Origin: Aliivibrio fischeri
GTDB lineage: Bacteria > Pseudomonadota > Gammaproteobacteria > Enterobacterales > Vibrionaceae
Length of the DNA: 64,000 nt
Assembly: GCF_009727955.1 (NCBI RefSeq)
Contig: NZ_WOBR01000003.1
Location: 1-64,000, forward strand
Reading direction: 5' to 3'
Numbering within the stretch: the stretch's first letter is position 1; every line of letters starts with the position of its first letter. Below are positions 1 to 9,009 of this stretch, piece by piece. Under the pieces are notes generated by a model. The model was not told where the DNA came from. It ran no database searches and saw only the letters and a program-made list of their open reading frames with translations. A program made the translations under genes and the position numbers.

Positions 1-21
1 GTACTAGGTACTAGGTACTAG
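1..21. repeat. Tandem heptamer GTACTAG x3 at window edge
   Basis: Three exact copies of the 7-base unit GTACTAG run from the first base, followed by AT-rich sequence and the ribosome binding site of the next gene. The array may continue upstream outside the window, so its true length is unknown. No function is assigned. Confidence 0.7.
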
Positions 22-47
22 AAATTATTTTAAAAAAGGAAGCCATT

Positions 48-428
48 ATGAAAAAGACAATTATCGCAATTACAGCAGCACTCATCTTATCTCCAACTAT
101 CGCTCTTGCTGATGGTGGACATAATAAAGATCATAACTCTCGCACTTTTAATTATACAGGCCCAGTTGAAACGACAACGGTTGCCGAACTATTAACTGAT
201 ACAAGTATGTTTGCAGAGCAAGACGCTATTATCGATGGAAGAATTATCCGTCACATTCGTAAAGACAAATATGTATTTACTGATGGGACAAAAGAAATTC
301 AAATTGAATTAGATGATGATATTTCACAACCTACTGCAATCAATGAAACAACCAAAGTTCGTATCTTCGGTGAATATGAAGGTGGTAACACACCAGAGAT
401 CGAAGTAGAACGCATTCAATTACTATAA
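48..428 (+). CDS. Small periplasmic OB-fold protein, YgiW/YdeI (BOF) family
   Basis: The 126-residue protein starts with a signal peptide (MKKTIIAITAALILSP.., cleavage expected near ALA-DGG at residue 21). The rest resembles the YgiW/YdeI bacterial OB-fold family: a 'tVAELL' segment, an 'a.idGrIir.i..dkYvFtDGt.ei.iE.ddd' core and a 'kvrifGeye.....eIeV.ri..L' end. Members are periplasmic, stress-associated proteins and E. coli homologues are linked to peroxide, cadmium and antimicrobial stress. An AAGGA-like site lies just before the ATG. It stands alone and is followed by a terminator. The family call is by recalled pattern; the specific role here is unknown. Confidence 0.8.
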   Translation: MKKTIIAITAALILSPTIALADGGHNKDHNSRTFNYTGPVETTTVAELLTDTSMFAEQDAIIDGRIIRHIRKDKYVFTDGTKEIQIELDDDISQPTAINETTKVRIFGEYEGGNTPEIEVERIQLL

Positions 429-451
429 AACACCCCTTCCCTTATAAACTG

Positions 452-474
452 GCCTGCTTTTTGCAGGCTTTTTT
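452..474 (+). terminator. Rho-independent terminator
   Basis: GCCTGC pairs with GCAGGC across a five-T loop and is followed by six T, directly after the YgiW-like gene. Confidence 0.8.
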
Positions 475-509
475 ATAGATAAAATTCATGAATATCAGGT
501 TATAAGGTT

Positions 510-1049
510 ATGGCATCAACAACATTCATCAAAAAAGCGTTTTTATTAGCAACAGCGCTATCTTCTTCGACAGCAATGGCAAATAACTTTCCTTACAGCT
601 TTTTTGAAGCACGAATTGGAACCAGTCCTGGTACTTATGGAGTTCAAGTTAATCAACAATTCACTGAAAACTCTCATTTGATAGCAAAAGCTGATACTAA
701 ATTTTCAGGCGATTGGGATATTAGCGGTGGTATTGGTTTTAACGGCCCAGTGAACGAATTTTCTGATATTTATGGTCAATTATTACTACACAACGTAAAA
801 GATAAAGGAAGCGACAAGTTTGGCGACGAAATGCTTACCGAAATTAATATTGGCTTCCGTGTATGGTTAATGCAACAAATTGAAGTTGGTGCACAATACG
901 GCCAATTATTTGATAGTAACGACAGCAAAAATATTGGTAGTGTGCATTTCCGATTCCACTCAACAGAGCAATTATCTGTGGGCGCAGAAGCCAAGTTCAA
1001 TGGCGTATATGGCGGACAAATGATGATGACTGCTCGTTTCACGTTCTAA
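510..1049 (+). CDS. Putative outer-membrane beta-barrel protein
   Basis: 179 residues with a signal peptide (hydrophobic stretch about 9-24, cleavage near AMA-NNF). The mature part alternates polar and hydrophobic residues and has many aromatic and glycine residues, as in a small beta-barrel. It ends in ARFTF with a C-terminal Phe, the usual outer-membrane assembly signal. No named family is recognised with confidence. The ATG at 510 follows a weak AAGG site. It stands alone, with terminators on both sides. It could also be a periplasmic beta-rich protein. Confidence 0.65.
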   Translation: MASTTFIKKAFLLATALSSSTAMANNFPYSFFEARIGTSPGTYGVQVNQQFTENSHLIAKADTKFSGDWDISGGIGFNGPVNEFSDIYGQLLLHNVKDKGSDKFGDEMLTEINIGFRVWLMQQIEVGAQYGQLFDSNDSKNIGSVHFRFHSTEQLSVGAEAKFNGVYGGQMMMTARFTF

Positions 1050-1075
1050 CCTCCTTTTAACGAACATAACCATCC

Positions 1076-1108
1076 ATATAAGTCAGCAAGAAACCTGCTG
1101 ACTTATAT
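1076..1108 (+). terminator. Hairpin after the beta-barrel gene
   Basis: ATATAAGTCAGCA and TGCTGACTTATAT form a 13-base-pair stem with a 7-base loop. No long T tract follows, so termination is likely but not certain. Confidence 0.5.
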
Positions 1109-1312
1109 TCACAAGACAAATGATTACTCTTCTCTCTATAATTCTTGTTTTCATAAAAAACCTCAAATAATCATAAATTAAACACTTAATTGTAGTTTCA
1201 CTCATTGTTGTCGTCTCAAAAGTAAAACGACATAAAAACAACAAAATAACGCCTTGTTTTTAACAGGATAGAAACATAACTTGTAATCATGTTGTATCAT
1301 GGATTACAAACT

Positions 1313-2746
1313 ATGAATCTATTCCATAAGTTATTTTTTACTCTACTAATATTACCTATAAACGCTGAAGCACTTGAGCTCGCCCCTCTAAGTAATGAAT
1401 CCTATAAAGGTGATTACAATGAGATATCAAAAAAAGGCGTAATTCGTGTTCTGGTTTCAATGGAAGTAGGCTTTTACCAAGTAAGTAATGGTAAACCAAT
1501 CGGAATAATTTCAGAATTTCTCTCACACTTTGAACGTCATTTAGCGAAAAAAAATGATCACACTCATATCCGAATTATTCCCGTTTCTGATGACGATTTA
1601 ATATGGTCATTAAAAGCAGGTTTTGGCGATATTGCTGTTGGTCACTTGGCAATAACCAAAGCTAGATTACGTCATATTGATTTTAGTACTCCAACAATAA
1701 AAGACAGTGAAGAGTGGTTAATTACGGCTAAAGGGCACGCCCCTATCACAGAGCTGACCGATCTTTCAGGCAAAGAGATATGGGTAAAAGGCAGCTCTAG
1801 TTACTTTGAGACACTTCAAAACATTAATGAAAAACTGACATCAAATAATATGGCTCCTATGGATGTTCATTTTTTAGAAGAGTCATTAGGTGACAATGAA
1901 GTTCTTGAAATGGTTGAAAATAAGTTATTGCCAGCAACCGTAATAGAAAACTATCGAGCAATACTATGGAAAAAGATCATTCCTAACATTCAATATCATG
2001 AAGAATTTCCATTAAAAAAAGATATTAATATCGCTTGGGCGGTAAGGAAAAATAGTCCTCAACTAACTGATGTCGTAAATCAGTACATTACTAAAATAAA
2101 AAAAGGCTCATTTCTAGGCAATTTAATTTATAAGAAATACCTTAATGACGAAAAGTGGTTAGCTAAAATTCTACAAACCGATAATATCGATAAACTTTAC
2201 GAACTGTCTGATTTATTTAAACACTACTCTGGTATGTATAACTTAGATTGGCAACTAACCTCAGCCTTAGCTTATCAAGAATCGAGGTTGGATAATAAAG
2301 CCGTATCTCACAAAGGCGCAGTTGGAATAATGCAAGTCCTACCTAGCACTGCAAAAGACAAGCATGTTCAAATAGAGAATATTTACACCTTAGAAAACAA
2401 CATACATGCAGGTATTAAATACTTGAGCTTTGTGCATAAACGATATTTTGATAAGCCGGAAATATCGGCAGACAATCAACTCTACTTCTCATTAGCGGCC
2501 TATAATGCAGGGCCTGCTAAAATAAGGCGCATCAGAAAAAAAGCGCAAGAACAAGGTTATGACCCTAATGTCTGGTTCAATAATGTGGAGTTAATGGCGC
2601 TGAAGTATATCAGCAAAGAACCCGTTCATTATGTGTCAAACATAAGTCGTTACTATGTGATTTATAAACAAATAGTTCAATTAAAAGAACAAAAAGAGCA
2701 GCGTAATGCGTTAAATAAAGCCACATTCGACTTTGATAATATCTAA
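1313..2746 (+). CDS. MltF-like protein: solute-binding domain plus lytic transglycosylase (copy 1)
   Basis: About 477 residues. A signal peptide (about 1-22) precedes a family-3 periplasmic solute-binding domain (about 30-270; 'KGVIRVLVS', 'GFGDIAVGHLAITKARLRHIDFS'). A C-terminal SLT domain (about 300-440) follows with catalytic Glu in 'YQESRLDNKAVSHKGAVGIMQVLP' region and the 'YFSLAAYNAGPAKIRR' segment. This is the MltF layout: a membrane-associated murein lytic transglycosylase whose N-domain binds peptides or muropeptides and controls the enzyme. The start at 1313 is preferred over an upstream ATG at 1289 because it gives exactly the N-terminal length of the adjacent paralogue, from Met to the shared 'LELAPL/IELSPL'. 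The gene directly downstream is a paralogue. Confidence 0.82.
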   Translation: MNLFHKLFFTLLILPINAEALELAPLSNESYKGDYNEISKKGVIRVLVSMEVGFYQVSNGKPIGIISEFLSHFERHLAKKNDHTHIRIIPVSDDDLIWSLKAGFGDIAVGHLAITKARLRHIDFSTPTIKDSEEWLITAKGHAPITELTDLSGKEIWVKGSSSYFETLQNINEKLTSNNMAPMDVHFLEESLGDNEVLEMVENKLLPATVIENYRAILWKKIIPNIQYHEEFPLKKDINIAWAVRKNSPQLTDVVNQYITKIKKGSFLGNLIYKKYLNDEKWLAKILQTDNIDKLYELSDLFKHYSGMYNLDWQLTSALAYQESRLDNKAVSHKGAVGIMQVLPSTAKDKHVQIENIYTLENNIHAGIKYLSFVHKRYFDKPEISADNQLYFSLAAYNAGPAKIRRIRKKAQEQGYDPNVWFNNVELMALKYISKEPVHYVSNISRYYVIYKQIVQLKEQKEQRNALNKATFDFDNI

Positions 2747-2836
2747 TATAAATCGAGAACATAAAATACAGAGGACTTGAATTTCATCTAATTTTAACAT
2801 AAATTGTTAATACACTGTTAAACAAGGACTCATGAC

Positions 2837-4255
2837 ATGGATCGTTTACGTCGCGTTTTCTGGGTATTATTACTGCTTCCTCAGCTCGCTTTTGCAATAG
2901 AGCTTTCACCGTTAACTCAAACGCCTTATGTTGGCGATTTGAAAGCACTAGAGAAAAAAGGAACGATACGAGTATTAGTATCTGCTGATCTTGGCTTTTA
3001 CTACATAGAAAAAGGGCAACCGAAGGGGATCATCGCCGAATTTCTTCATCATTTCGAATTACATTTACGAAAAAATAAAATTCACGTTAATGTTCAAGTC
3101 ATCCCCATCCCACGGGATGATTTATTTACCGCTTTAGAACGAGGCTTTGGTGATCTTGCCGTTGCTAACCTAACGATTACCCCACAACGACTGCAATTTG
3201 TCGATTTTAGTGATCCTGTGATCAGTAACAGCCAAGAGTGGCTCGTTAGTTCACCATCCACACCTCCTTTAGAATCTCTAGAAGATTTATCAGGTAAAGA
3301 AGTATGGGTTAGACCAAGCTCAAGCTATTTTGAGAGCTTACAGCGAATTAATAAGCAGTTATCTTCCCAAGGGATCTCCCCTATCAATGTTCAATTCTTA
3401 GAAGAAAACTTACAAGACTATGAATTAATGGAAATGCTCAACCAAGATATTTTACCCATTACGGTTATCGATAGTCACAAATCTCGTCTTTGGTCTCAAG
3501 TTATGAAGAATATCACCATATACGAAACTCTCCCTATAAGAGAAAGCGCTAATATTGGCTGGGCAATGAGGAAAAACAGCCCTCAATTAAAAACAGCAGT
3601 AAACAAATACATTAGAACCATCCGACAAGGCTCTTTTTTAGGTAATGTTATTTATAAAAAGTATCTAACCAATACCAAATGGCTAAAAAAGGCAGTTGAC
3701 CCTAAAACTGTTAAGCAATTTAAAAGCTTAGCTGCACTTTTTGAACAATATGCAGATCAATATGAATTCGATTGGTTAATGATTTCAGCTCAAGCTTATC
3801 AAGAATCTAAATTCAATAACCGTCTTGTCTCACACATGGGAGCTGTTGGGATCATGCAGGTGTTGCCAAAAACAGCTAAAGAACCTTACATAAATATTAA
3901 AAATTTTAGAGAACTAGAAAACAACATCCATGCCGGTGTTAAATATATGAACTTTGTACATAAGCGTTACTTTTTAAAACCAGAGATAACAGAAGAGAAC
4001 CAAATGTACTTTTCTTTAGCTGCTTATAATGCAGGCCCTGCAAATGTTCGTAAAATGCGTCGAATGGCAGTAAAACATGGATATGACCCTAATATTTGGT
4101 TCAATAATGTGGAGATCATGGCTCGAAAATACGTAAGTAAAGAACCTGTTCACTATGTTGCAAATATCAGTCGCTATTACGTTATTTATAAGCAAATTGC
4201 TCAACTTCAAGTCCACAGAGAGCAACGAAACGCTTCAACTTATAAACTCTTTTAG
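2837..4255 (+). CDS. MltF-like protein: solute-binding domain plus lytic transglycosylase (copy 2)
   Basis: 472 residues, collinear with the preceding gene along the whole length, so the pair is a tandem duplication. Signal peptide about 1-20 (LLLLPQLAFA). Solute-binding domain about 25-270, with 'GFGDLAVANLTITPQRLQFVD'. SLT domain about 300-445, with the catalytic Glu in 'YQESKFNNRLVSHMG' and 'SLAAYNAGPANVRKM'. The segment 'GSFLGN.IYKKYL' linking the domains is conserved in both copies. An AAGGA lies 8 bases before the ATG. The 90-base gap to copy 1 has no terminator, so co-transcription is possible. Predicted role is periplasmic peptidoglycan cleavage controlled by a bound ligand; the ligand is unknown. 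Confidence 0.83.
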   Translation: MDRLRRVFWVLLLLPQLAFAIELSPLTQTPYVGDLKALEKKGTIRVLVSADLGFYYIEKGQPKGIIAEFLHHFELHLRKNKIHVNVQVIPIPRDDLFTALERGFGDLAVANLTITPQRLQFVDFSDPVISNSQEWLVSSPSTPPLESLEDLSGKEVWVRPSSSYFESLQRINKQLSSQGISPINVQFLEENLQDYELMEMLNQDILPITVIDSHKSRLWSQVMKNITIYETLPIRESANIGWAMRKNSPQLKTAVNKYIRTIRQGSFLGNVIYKKYLTNTKWLKKAVDPKTVKQFKSLAALFEQYADQYEFDWLMISAQAYQESKFNNRLVSHMGAVGIMQVLPKTAKEPYINIKNFRELENNIHAGVKYMNFVHKRYFLKPEITEENQMYFSLAAYNAGPANVRKMRRMAVKHGYDPNIWFNNVEIMARKYVSKEPVHYVANISRYYVIYKQIAQLQVHREQRNASTYKLF

Positions 4256-4269
4256 ATACGTTAAAATAA

Positions 4270-4295
4270 AAACGCCCACATAATTGCGGGCGTTT
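4270..4295. terminator. Bidirectional terminator between convergent genes
   Basis: AAACGCCC pairs with GGGCGTTT around an AT-rich loop. It lies between the MltF-like gene (+) and the lipoprotein gene (-), and can serve both strands. Confidence 0.65.
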
Positions 4296-4325
4296 ATATT
4301 CATAATGTATCAGTAGAAAAATACG

Positions 4326-4976
4326 TTATTTCTCTATTTTCACTTTAGGTTGAATAAACTTTTTACTGACATCAACAACAGCAACGTCGCGGAAGAACGT
4401 ACGGCCAAGTAACACAGGGAATGTCATATGTGTGCGATCATTCAGTGTGAATTCTGTTTTGGTTTTTAAATCACCAATTTGAACCCAAGCTTCAATCACA
4501 GGACGATCAGTTCGTTTTTCTGTACTTGATTGTCGAATTGTCACGATACGAGATACAGGAGACTCAAACTCTTTAGTTTCTTTTTCATTATGCGCTAATT
4601 TAAATTTAACCCAATTCTTACCATCACGCTCAAACATTTCAATATCTACCGCCGAAATAGAAGAGGTTGTTGCCCCTGTATCTATACGAGCTTTAGCATT
4701 GTGATTAATGGCTTTTATATAAATCCACTCTTCTTCACCTAACAGTAATTTTCCATCCGCTGTTTTTAACTCATTTGCTTCTGGTTTAACTGGAGGTTTA
4801 GGATCTACTTGTGGTTTTTGCTCCGGTTTTACTTCAGGTTTAGTTTCTGGAGTAACGGGTTGTTCTACCGAAGGATTCGTTGATCCATCAGTTTCCGGCG
4901 TTGTTGTAGCCGTCGACATACAACCTGCAAGTAGTATAGGTAAAAGTAACGTTGACCATTTTTTTGCTATCTTCAT
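4326..4976 (-). CDS. Lipoprotein with retropepsin-like (RimK-type 'ATP-dependent zinc protease', PF05618) domain
   Basis: 216 residues. A lipoprotein signal with lipobox LLAGC (Cys about 19) is followed by a low-complexity Pro/Glu/Lys linker (about 25-68). The C-terminal domain has 'ARIDTGATTSSISA', 'RPVIEAWVQIGD' and 'FPVLLGRTFFRD'. The DTGA motif is the aspartic-protease-like signature of the PF05618 family, related to single-domain retropepsins. The family name 'ATP-dependent zinc protease' is historical and the activity is not established here. The linker suggests the domain sits away from the membrane. A second protein of this family lies at 12759-13256. An AAAGGA site precedes the ATG. 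Confidence 0.8.
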   Translation of the reverse strand: MKIAKKWSTLLLPILLAGCMSTATTTPETDGSTNPSVEQPVTPETKPEVKPEQKPQVDPKPPVKPEANELKTADGKLLLGEEEWIYIKAINHNAKARIDTGATTSSISAVDIEMFERDGKNWVKFKLAHNEKETKEFESPVSRIVTIRQSSTEKRTDRPVIEAWVQIGDLKTKTEFTLNDRTHMTFPVLLGRTFFRDVAVVDVSKKFIQPKVKIEK

Positions 4977-5040
4977 TCGTTTTCCTTTACGGTTTATCTG
5001 TTATATTTCATTAGTATAGTTAAGATCTTTATTTTGTCTG

Positions 5041-6228
5041 TTACTTATTTGCAACAGAGGCAACAGATTTAGCAATATACTCAATGTGTTTTTCTTGCAT
5101 TCCTGCAATATTGATTCGACCATCACCTACAGCGTAAATACCATGTTCTGATTTTAAAAATGCCATCTGCTCTGGCGTAAAACCAATTACTGAGAACATA
5201 CCTTTATGTTGCTCAATAAAATCAAATGTCTCTGATTGTGTTTCATTACGCAGTGCTTCACATAAGTTAGTTCGTAAACCAACTAAGCGTTTTTGCATCT
5301 CATCCAATTCAGTGCGCCACGATAACGTTAATTGCTCATCATTTAAAATTCGACCAACAATCGCAGCACCATGATCTGGTGGCATAGTGTAAGTCGCACG
5401 AGCCATTTGCAACAGTTTCGCTTTAGCATTCATTGCTATCTCAATATTGCCAGCGATCACCATCGCCGCACCTGTTCGCTCACGATACAAACCAAAATTT
5501 TTCGAGCATGATGTTGCTATAAACATTTGAGGTACACGGTCTGCCATAAACCGCAAACCAGCCGCATCAGCTTCTAATCCATCACCAAATCCTTGGTATG
5601 CGATATCAACAAAAGGAATAAAACCATTTTTTAATGCTAACTCTGTAATAGCAATCCAATCCGAAAGACGAATATCTGCACCTGTTGGATTATGACAACA
5701 ACCGTGCAGTAAAATGATATCTTTAGGACCCGCTTTTGCTAAGTCAGCAAGCATAGCTTCGCTATCCACTTGTTTTGTCAGAGGATTGAAATATGTGTAA
5801 TGACGAACTTTAAGACCAGCCGCTTCCATCACTGGTTGATGGTTAACATAACTTGGGTTACTTATCCAAACTGTCGCATCAGGCTCGGTTGATTTAATTA
5901 AATCAGCAAGCATACGTAGAGCACCACTTGCTCCTGGAGTTTGAATTGCCGAAACACGCCCATAAGCAGATGTGTCACGTAGCAGCAAATCAACCATACT
6001 TTGGTTGAAGATTTCACAGCCAGCAAGGCCAACGTAAGCTTTTGTTGTTTGCTCTGCCGCAATAGATTTAGCCGAATCACTCACGGCTTTCATAATTGGA
6101 GTTAAGCCTTGATCGTTACGATAAACACCGATACCGAGATCGACTTTATTATCGCGATCATCGGCTCGATATTCGATAGAAAGAGAAAGAATGGGATCTT
6201 TAGCAGGAGTTGCTATATTTTGCAGCAT
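5041..6228 (-). CDS. Aromatic amino acid aminotransferase (class I, TyrB/AspC type)
   Basis: 395 residues, the normal length for this PLP enzyme. Visible family features are 'KVDLGIGVYRNDQG' near the N-terminus, 'HGCCHNPTGAD' (residues about 175-185, substrate/PLP pocket), 'VDIAYQGFG' and 'SCSKNFGLYRERTGA', which carries the PLP lysine. The reaction is exchange of amino groups between Tyr, Phe or Asp and 2-oxoglutarate in the cytoplasm. The DNPS...PTW motif of some aminotransferases is 'ISNPSYVNH' here, as in tyrosine/aspartate types. TyrB and AspC cannot be fully separated by eye. The gene is monocistronic; an AAGGA site precedes the start. Confidence 0.88.
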   Translation of the reverse strand: MLQNIATPAKDPILSLSIEYRADDRDNKVDLGIGVYRNDQGLTPIMKAVSDSAKSIAAEQTTKAYVGLAGCEIFNQSMVDLLLRDTSAYGRVSAIQTPGASGALRMLADLIKSTEPDATVWISNPSYVNHQPVMEAAGLKVRHYTYFNPLTKQVDSEAMLADLAKAGPKDIILLHGCCHNPTGADIRLSDWIAITELALKNGFIPFVDIAYQGFGDGLEADAAGLRFMADRVPQMFIATSCSKNFGLYRERTGAAMVIAGNIEIAMNAKAKLLQMARATYTMPPDHGAAIVGRILNDEQLTLSWRTELDEMQKRLVGLRTNLCEALRNETQSETFDFIEQHKGMFSVIGFTPEQMAFLKSEHGIYAVGDGRINIAGMQEKHIEYIAKSVASVANK

Positions 6229-6318
6229 ATTTTCATATCCTTATGATCTGTAATGTATTTAAGTTACCATTCAGATAGGAAAATATCACGTTTTATTGTT
6301 TAGATTTTTACAATTTTC

Positions 6319-6789
6319 TTACAATAGATTGAATGTATGAATAATCTGATTGCTGCTACCACGCCAATCTAATGATGGATCTGCCTTATCTTGCTCAAAA
6401 CGACCATCAATTAACGTATCAATTAAATCAACGATCTCTTTTTGTGTTGAATTTAGCTCACTTAAGGTATAACCCGTCCACATCCAAATGTCTTTACTTT
6501 CACATTCAGATTTAACACGTTTTACTAACTGAAGAACAGATTCACAATTCATTGGATGAAGAGGATCGCCGCCTGACAATGACAACCCTCTACGTGGAAT
6601 ACGTGTATCATTCAGATCAGCAATAATCTTATCTTCTAACTCTTTAGTAAAAAGATGCCCTGAATTTGGATTAAGTGTGGATTTGTTATAGCACCCTTTA
6701 CAGTTGTGCTCACAACCTGAAACGAACAGGGTACAACGCGTACCCGGTCCATTAACCACATCAATTGAATGATATACGTGATAGTTCAT
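6319..6789 (-). CDS. nrdG: Anaerobic ribonucleotide reductase activating protein
   Basis: 156-residue radical-SAM protein. Cys26, Cys30 and Cys33 form the CX3CX2C iron-sulfur site ('GCEHNCKGCYN'), followed by 'GLSLSGGDPLHP', the SAM-binding GGD motif. NrdG reduces S-adenosylmethionine to generate the glycyl radical on NrdD. Its start codon overlaps the last base of the nrdD stop (TAATG), so the two are translationally coupled and share the promoter upstream of nrdD. Confidence 0.97.
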   Translation of the reverse strand: MNYHVYHSIDVVNGPGTRCTLFVSGCEHNCKGCYNKSTLNPNSGHLFTKELEDKIIADLNDTRIPRRGLSLSGGDPLHPMNCESVLQLVKRVKSECESKDIWMWTGYTLSELNSTQKEIVDLIDTLIDGRFEQDKADPSLDWRGSSNQIIHTFNLL

Positions 6790-8909
6790 TATAAATGTTT
6801 CACTCGACGTTGAACTTCTTCTTGTTTACCGAAGTTAAATGGACGTGCATCAGGACTGCCTAAATAACCACATACACGACGTGTTACTGATACTTTCGTT
6901 GAGTCATGGTTGCCACATTTAGGACAAGTGAAGCCTTTACTTGTACATTCAAACTCACCGTTATAACCACATTCGTAGCACTCATCGATCGGTGTATTTG
7001 TACCGTAATAAGGAACACGCGTGTAGCTGTAATCCCATACGTTTTCTAATGCTTCGATGTTACGTTGCATGTTAGGGAATTCACCATAACAAATGAAACC
7101 GCCACTTGAGATTTCTGGGTATGGCATTTCAAAGTCAATCTTATCGTAAGGATTCACTTTCTTCTGTACATCTAAGTGGAAACTGTTTGTGTAATAGCCT
7201 TTATCTGTCACTTTATCAATAACACCAAATTGTGTGTTATCAAGCTTACAGAAACGAGAACATAGGTTTTCACTTGGAGTACCGTACAAGCTAAAGCCAA
7301 AGCCCGTTTCTTTTGTCCATACTTGAACTGCATCTTTTAGGTACTGAATAATCTCTAATGCTTTAACTTGAAGCTCTGCATTGTCATATAGGTGATCATC
7401 ACTACCAAATAGTGCTTCGATTGTTTCATGTACACCAATGTAGCCAAGCGATACAGATGCACGACCGTTTTTAAAGATATTAATGATATCATCATCAGGT
7501 TTCAGACGAACACCACAAGCCCCTTCCATGTAAAGGATTGGAGCAACACGAGCTTTCACGCCTTCTAAACGAGAAATACGTGATTCTAACGCGCGGCGAC
7601 ATAGCACCAAACGCTCATCAAGCAGTTTATAGAATGTATCTACGTCACCTTTTGCTTCAATCGCAACACGAGGTAGGTTTAAGCTCACAACACCTAGGTT
7701 ATTACGACCATCGTGAATTTGCTCACCATTCTCTTCATATAAATCTAGGAAGCTACGACAACCCATTGGTGTTTTAAATGAACCCGTTACTTCAACTACT
7801 TTGTCATAGTTAAGGATATCTGGGTACATGCGTTTTGACGCACACTCTAACGCCAATTGTTTAATATCGTAGTTTGGATCGGCTTTTTTATGGTTTAGAC
7901 CATCACGAATAGCGAATACTAATTTAGGAAATACCGCTGTTTTACGGTTTTTACCTAGGCCAGCAATACGGTTTTCTAAAATAGAGCGTTGGATCAGTTT
8001 TGATTCCCAACTCGTACCTAAACCAAAGCCGAATGTTACAAATGGTGTTTGACCGTTTGCTGTATGTAATGTGTTTACTTCGTATTCAAGCGATTGGAAT
8101 GCGTCATAACACTCTTTTTCTGTTTGAGCTTGAGCAAAAGCTTCAGCATCAGGAATGCCCCACTTTTCAGCAAGCTTTAACGCTTTTTCATAACTCACAG
8201 TTACGTAAGGCGCTAAAATTTCATCAATACGGTTGATCGTAGTTCCGCCATAAATATGACTTGCTACTTGTGCAATAATTTGTGCCGTTACAGCAGTTGC
8301 GGTTGCAATTGATTTTGGTGTATCAATTTCCGCATTACCCATCTTAAAGCCACCTGTTAACATGCCTTTTAAATCAATCAGCATACAGTTAAACATTGGG
8401 AAAAATGGTGCGTAATCTAAATCATGGTAATGAATTTCACCACGTTCGTGCGCTTGTACGATATCACGAGGTAAAATATGACGCGTTGCATAGTGCTTAG
8501 CCACAATACCCGCTAACAAATCACGTTGAGTTGGAATAACTTTACCGTCTTTATTCGCGTTTTCATTTAGTAGTTCAGCATTGCTTTGTTCGATCAGGCC
8601 ACTAATTTCCTTATTTAGTACGCTGATTTTTTCGCGAGCAATATCTCTATCATGACGATATTCGATATAGGCACGTGCAAGCACCTTATGTGGTCCTTGC
8701 ATTAATTCGTTTTCAACCAGTTCTTGGATCTGGCGAATACCCACTTCTTGTTGCCCCTGTAATGCAATCTCAACAGCATGAGCAACTAATTTTGCGTAAC
8801 TCTCAATCTCAGGAGTCATCTGCTCTGAAGCACCTTTTACAGCGTCAATTATACGAGAGCTTTTATATGCTGCGCGACTTCCATCTCGCTTGATTACAGT
8901 TATATTCAC
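6789..8909 (-). CDS. nrdD: Anaerobic ribonucleoside-triphosphate reductase
   Basis: Makes deoxyribonucleotides from NTPs without oxygen, with formate as reductant. An N-terminal ATP-cone ('ITVIKRDGSRAAYKSSRIIDAVKGA' region) is followed by the catalytic barrel, a CX2C...CX2C zinc site ('CYECGYNGEFECTSKGFTCPKCGN' region) and the glycyl-radical motif RVCGYLG. The start is taken as the GTG at 8909, with GGAG 5 bases upstream. This gives 706 residues and places the radical glycine at 681, the position I recall for E. coli NrdD; an in-frame ATG at 8957 would add 16 residues without homology. The operon continues into nrdG. Confidence 0.97.
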   Translation of the reverse strand: MNITVIKRDGSRAAYKSSRIIDAVKGASEQMTPEIESYAKLVAHAVEIALQGQQEVGIRQIQELVENELMQGPHKVLARAYIEYRHDRDIAREKISVLNKEISGLIEQSNAELLNENANKDGKVIPTQRDLLAGIVAKHYATRHILPRDIVQAHERGEIHYHDLDYAPFFPMFNCMLIDLKGMLTGGFKMGNAEIDTPKSIATATAVTAQIIAQVASHIYGGTTINRIDEILAPYVTVSYEKALKLAEKWGIPDAEAFAQAQTEKECYDAFQSLEYEVNTLHTANGQTPFVTFGFGLGTSWESKLIQRSILENRIAGLGKNRKTAVFPKLVFAIRDGLNHKKADPNYDIKQLALECASKRMYPDILNYDKVVEVTGSFKTPMGCRSFLDLYEENGEQIHDGRNNLGVVSLNLPRVAIEAKGDVDTFYKLLDERLVLCRRALESRISRLEGVKARVAPILYMEGACGVRLKPDDDIINIFKNGRASVSLGYIGVHETIEALFGSDDHLYDNAELQVKALEIIQYLKDAVQVWTKETGFGFSLYGTPSENLCSRFCKLDNTQFGVIDKVTDKGYYTNSFHLDVQKKVNPYDKIDFEMPYPEISSGGFICYGEFPNMQRNIEALENVWDYSYTRVPYYGTNTPIDECYECGYNGEFECTSKGFTCPKCGNHDSTKVSVTRRVCGYLGSPDARPFNFGKQEEVQRRVKHL

Positions 8910-8951
8910 AGTGACTCCAAATACTAAATAGTGGGGGTGTTGAACTAGCCA

Positions 8952-8999
8952 ACACAAGATGTGGTGTATTAGGCTCGATCTGCGAACAAAATACTTTGA
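8952..8999 (-). promoter_or_regulatory. Candidate NrdR box pair upstream of nrdDG
   Basis: On the minus strand, 8967-8952 reads ACACCACATCTTGTGT. This matches 14 of 16 positions of the recalled NrdR consensus (ACACWATATMTWGTGT). A weaker second copy lies at 8984-8999, 32 bases away start to start, which is the usual one-face spacing of NrdR box pairs. NrdR represses ribonucleotide reductase operons when dATP is sufficient. The first box is convincing and the second is weak. Confidence 0.5.
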
Positions 9000-9009
9000 T
9001 CTAGATCAA
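8996..9009. promoter_or_regulatory. FNR box upstream of nrdDG
   Basis: TTGATCTAGATCAA is a perfect palindrome and an exact match to the FNR consensus TTGATNNNNATCAA. It is centred 93 bases upstream of the nrdD GTG. FNR is the oxygen-labile iron-sulfur regulator that activates anaerobic genes, which fits nrdDG. The oppositely oriented nuclease-like gene starts at 9150, so it could also be affected. Confidence 0.85.

Noticed and set aside
7538-8893. Open frames on the plus strand inside nrdD
   Set aside because: They are antisense to a strongly conserved gene and show no family pattern or ribosome binding site. The same applies to similar frames inside the formate dehydrogenase and glp genes.
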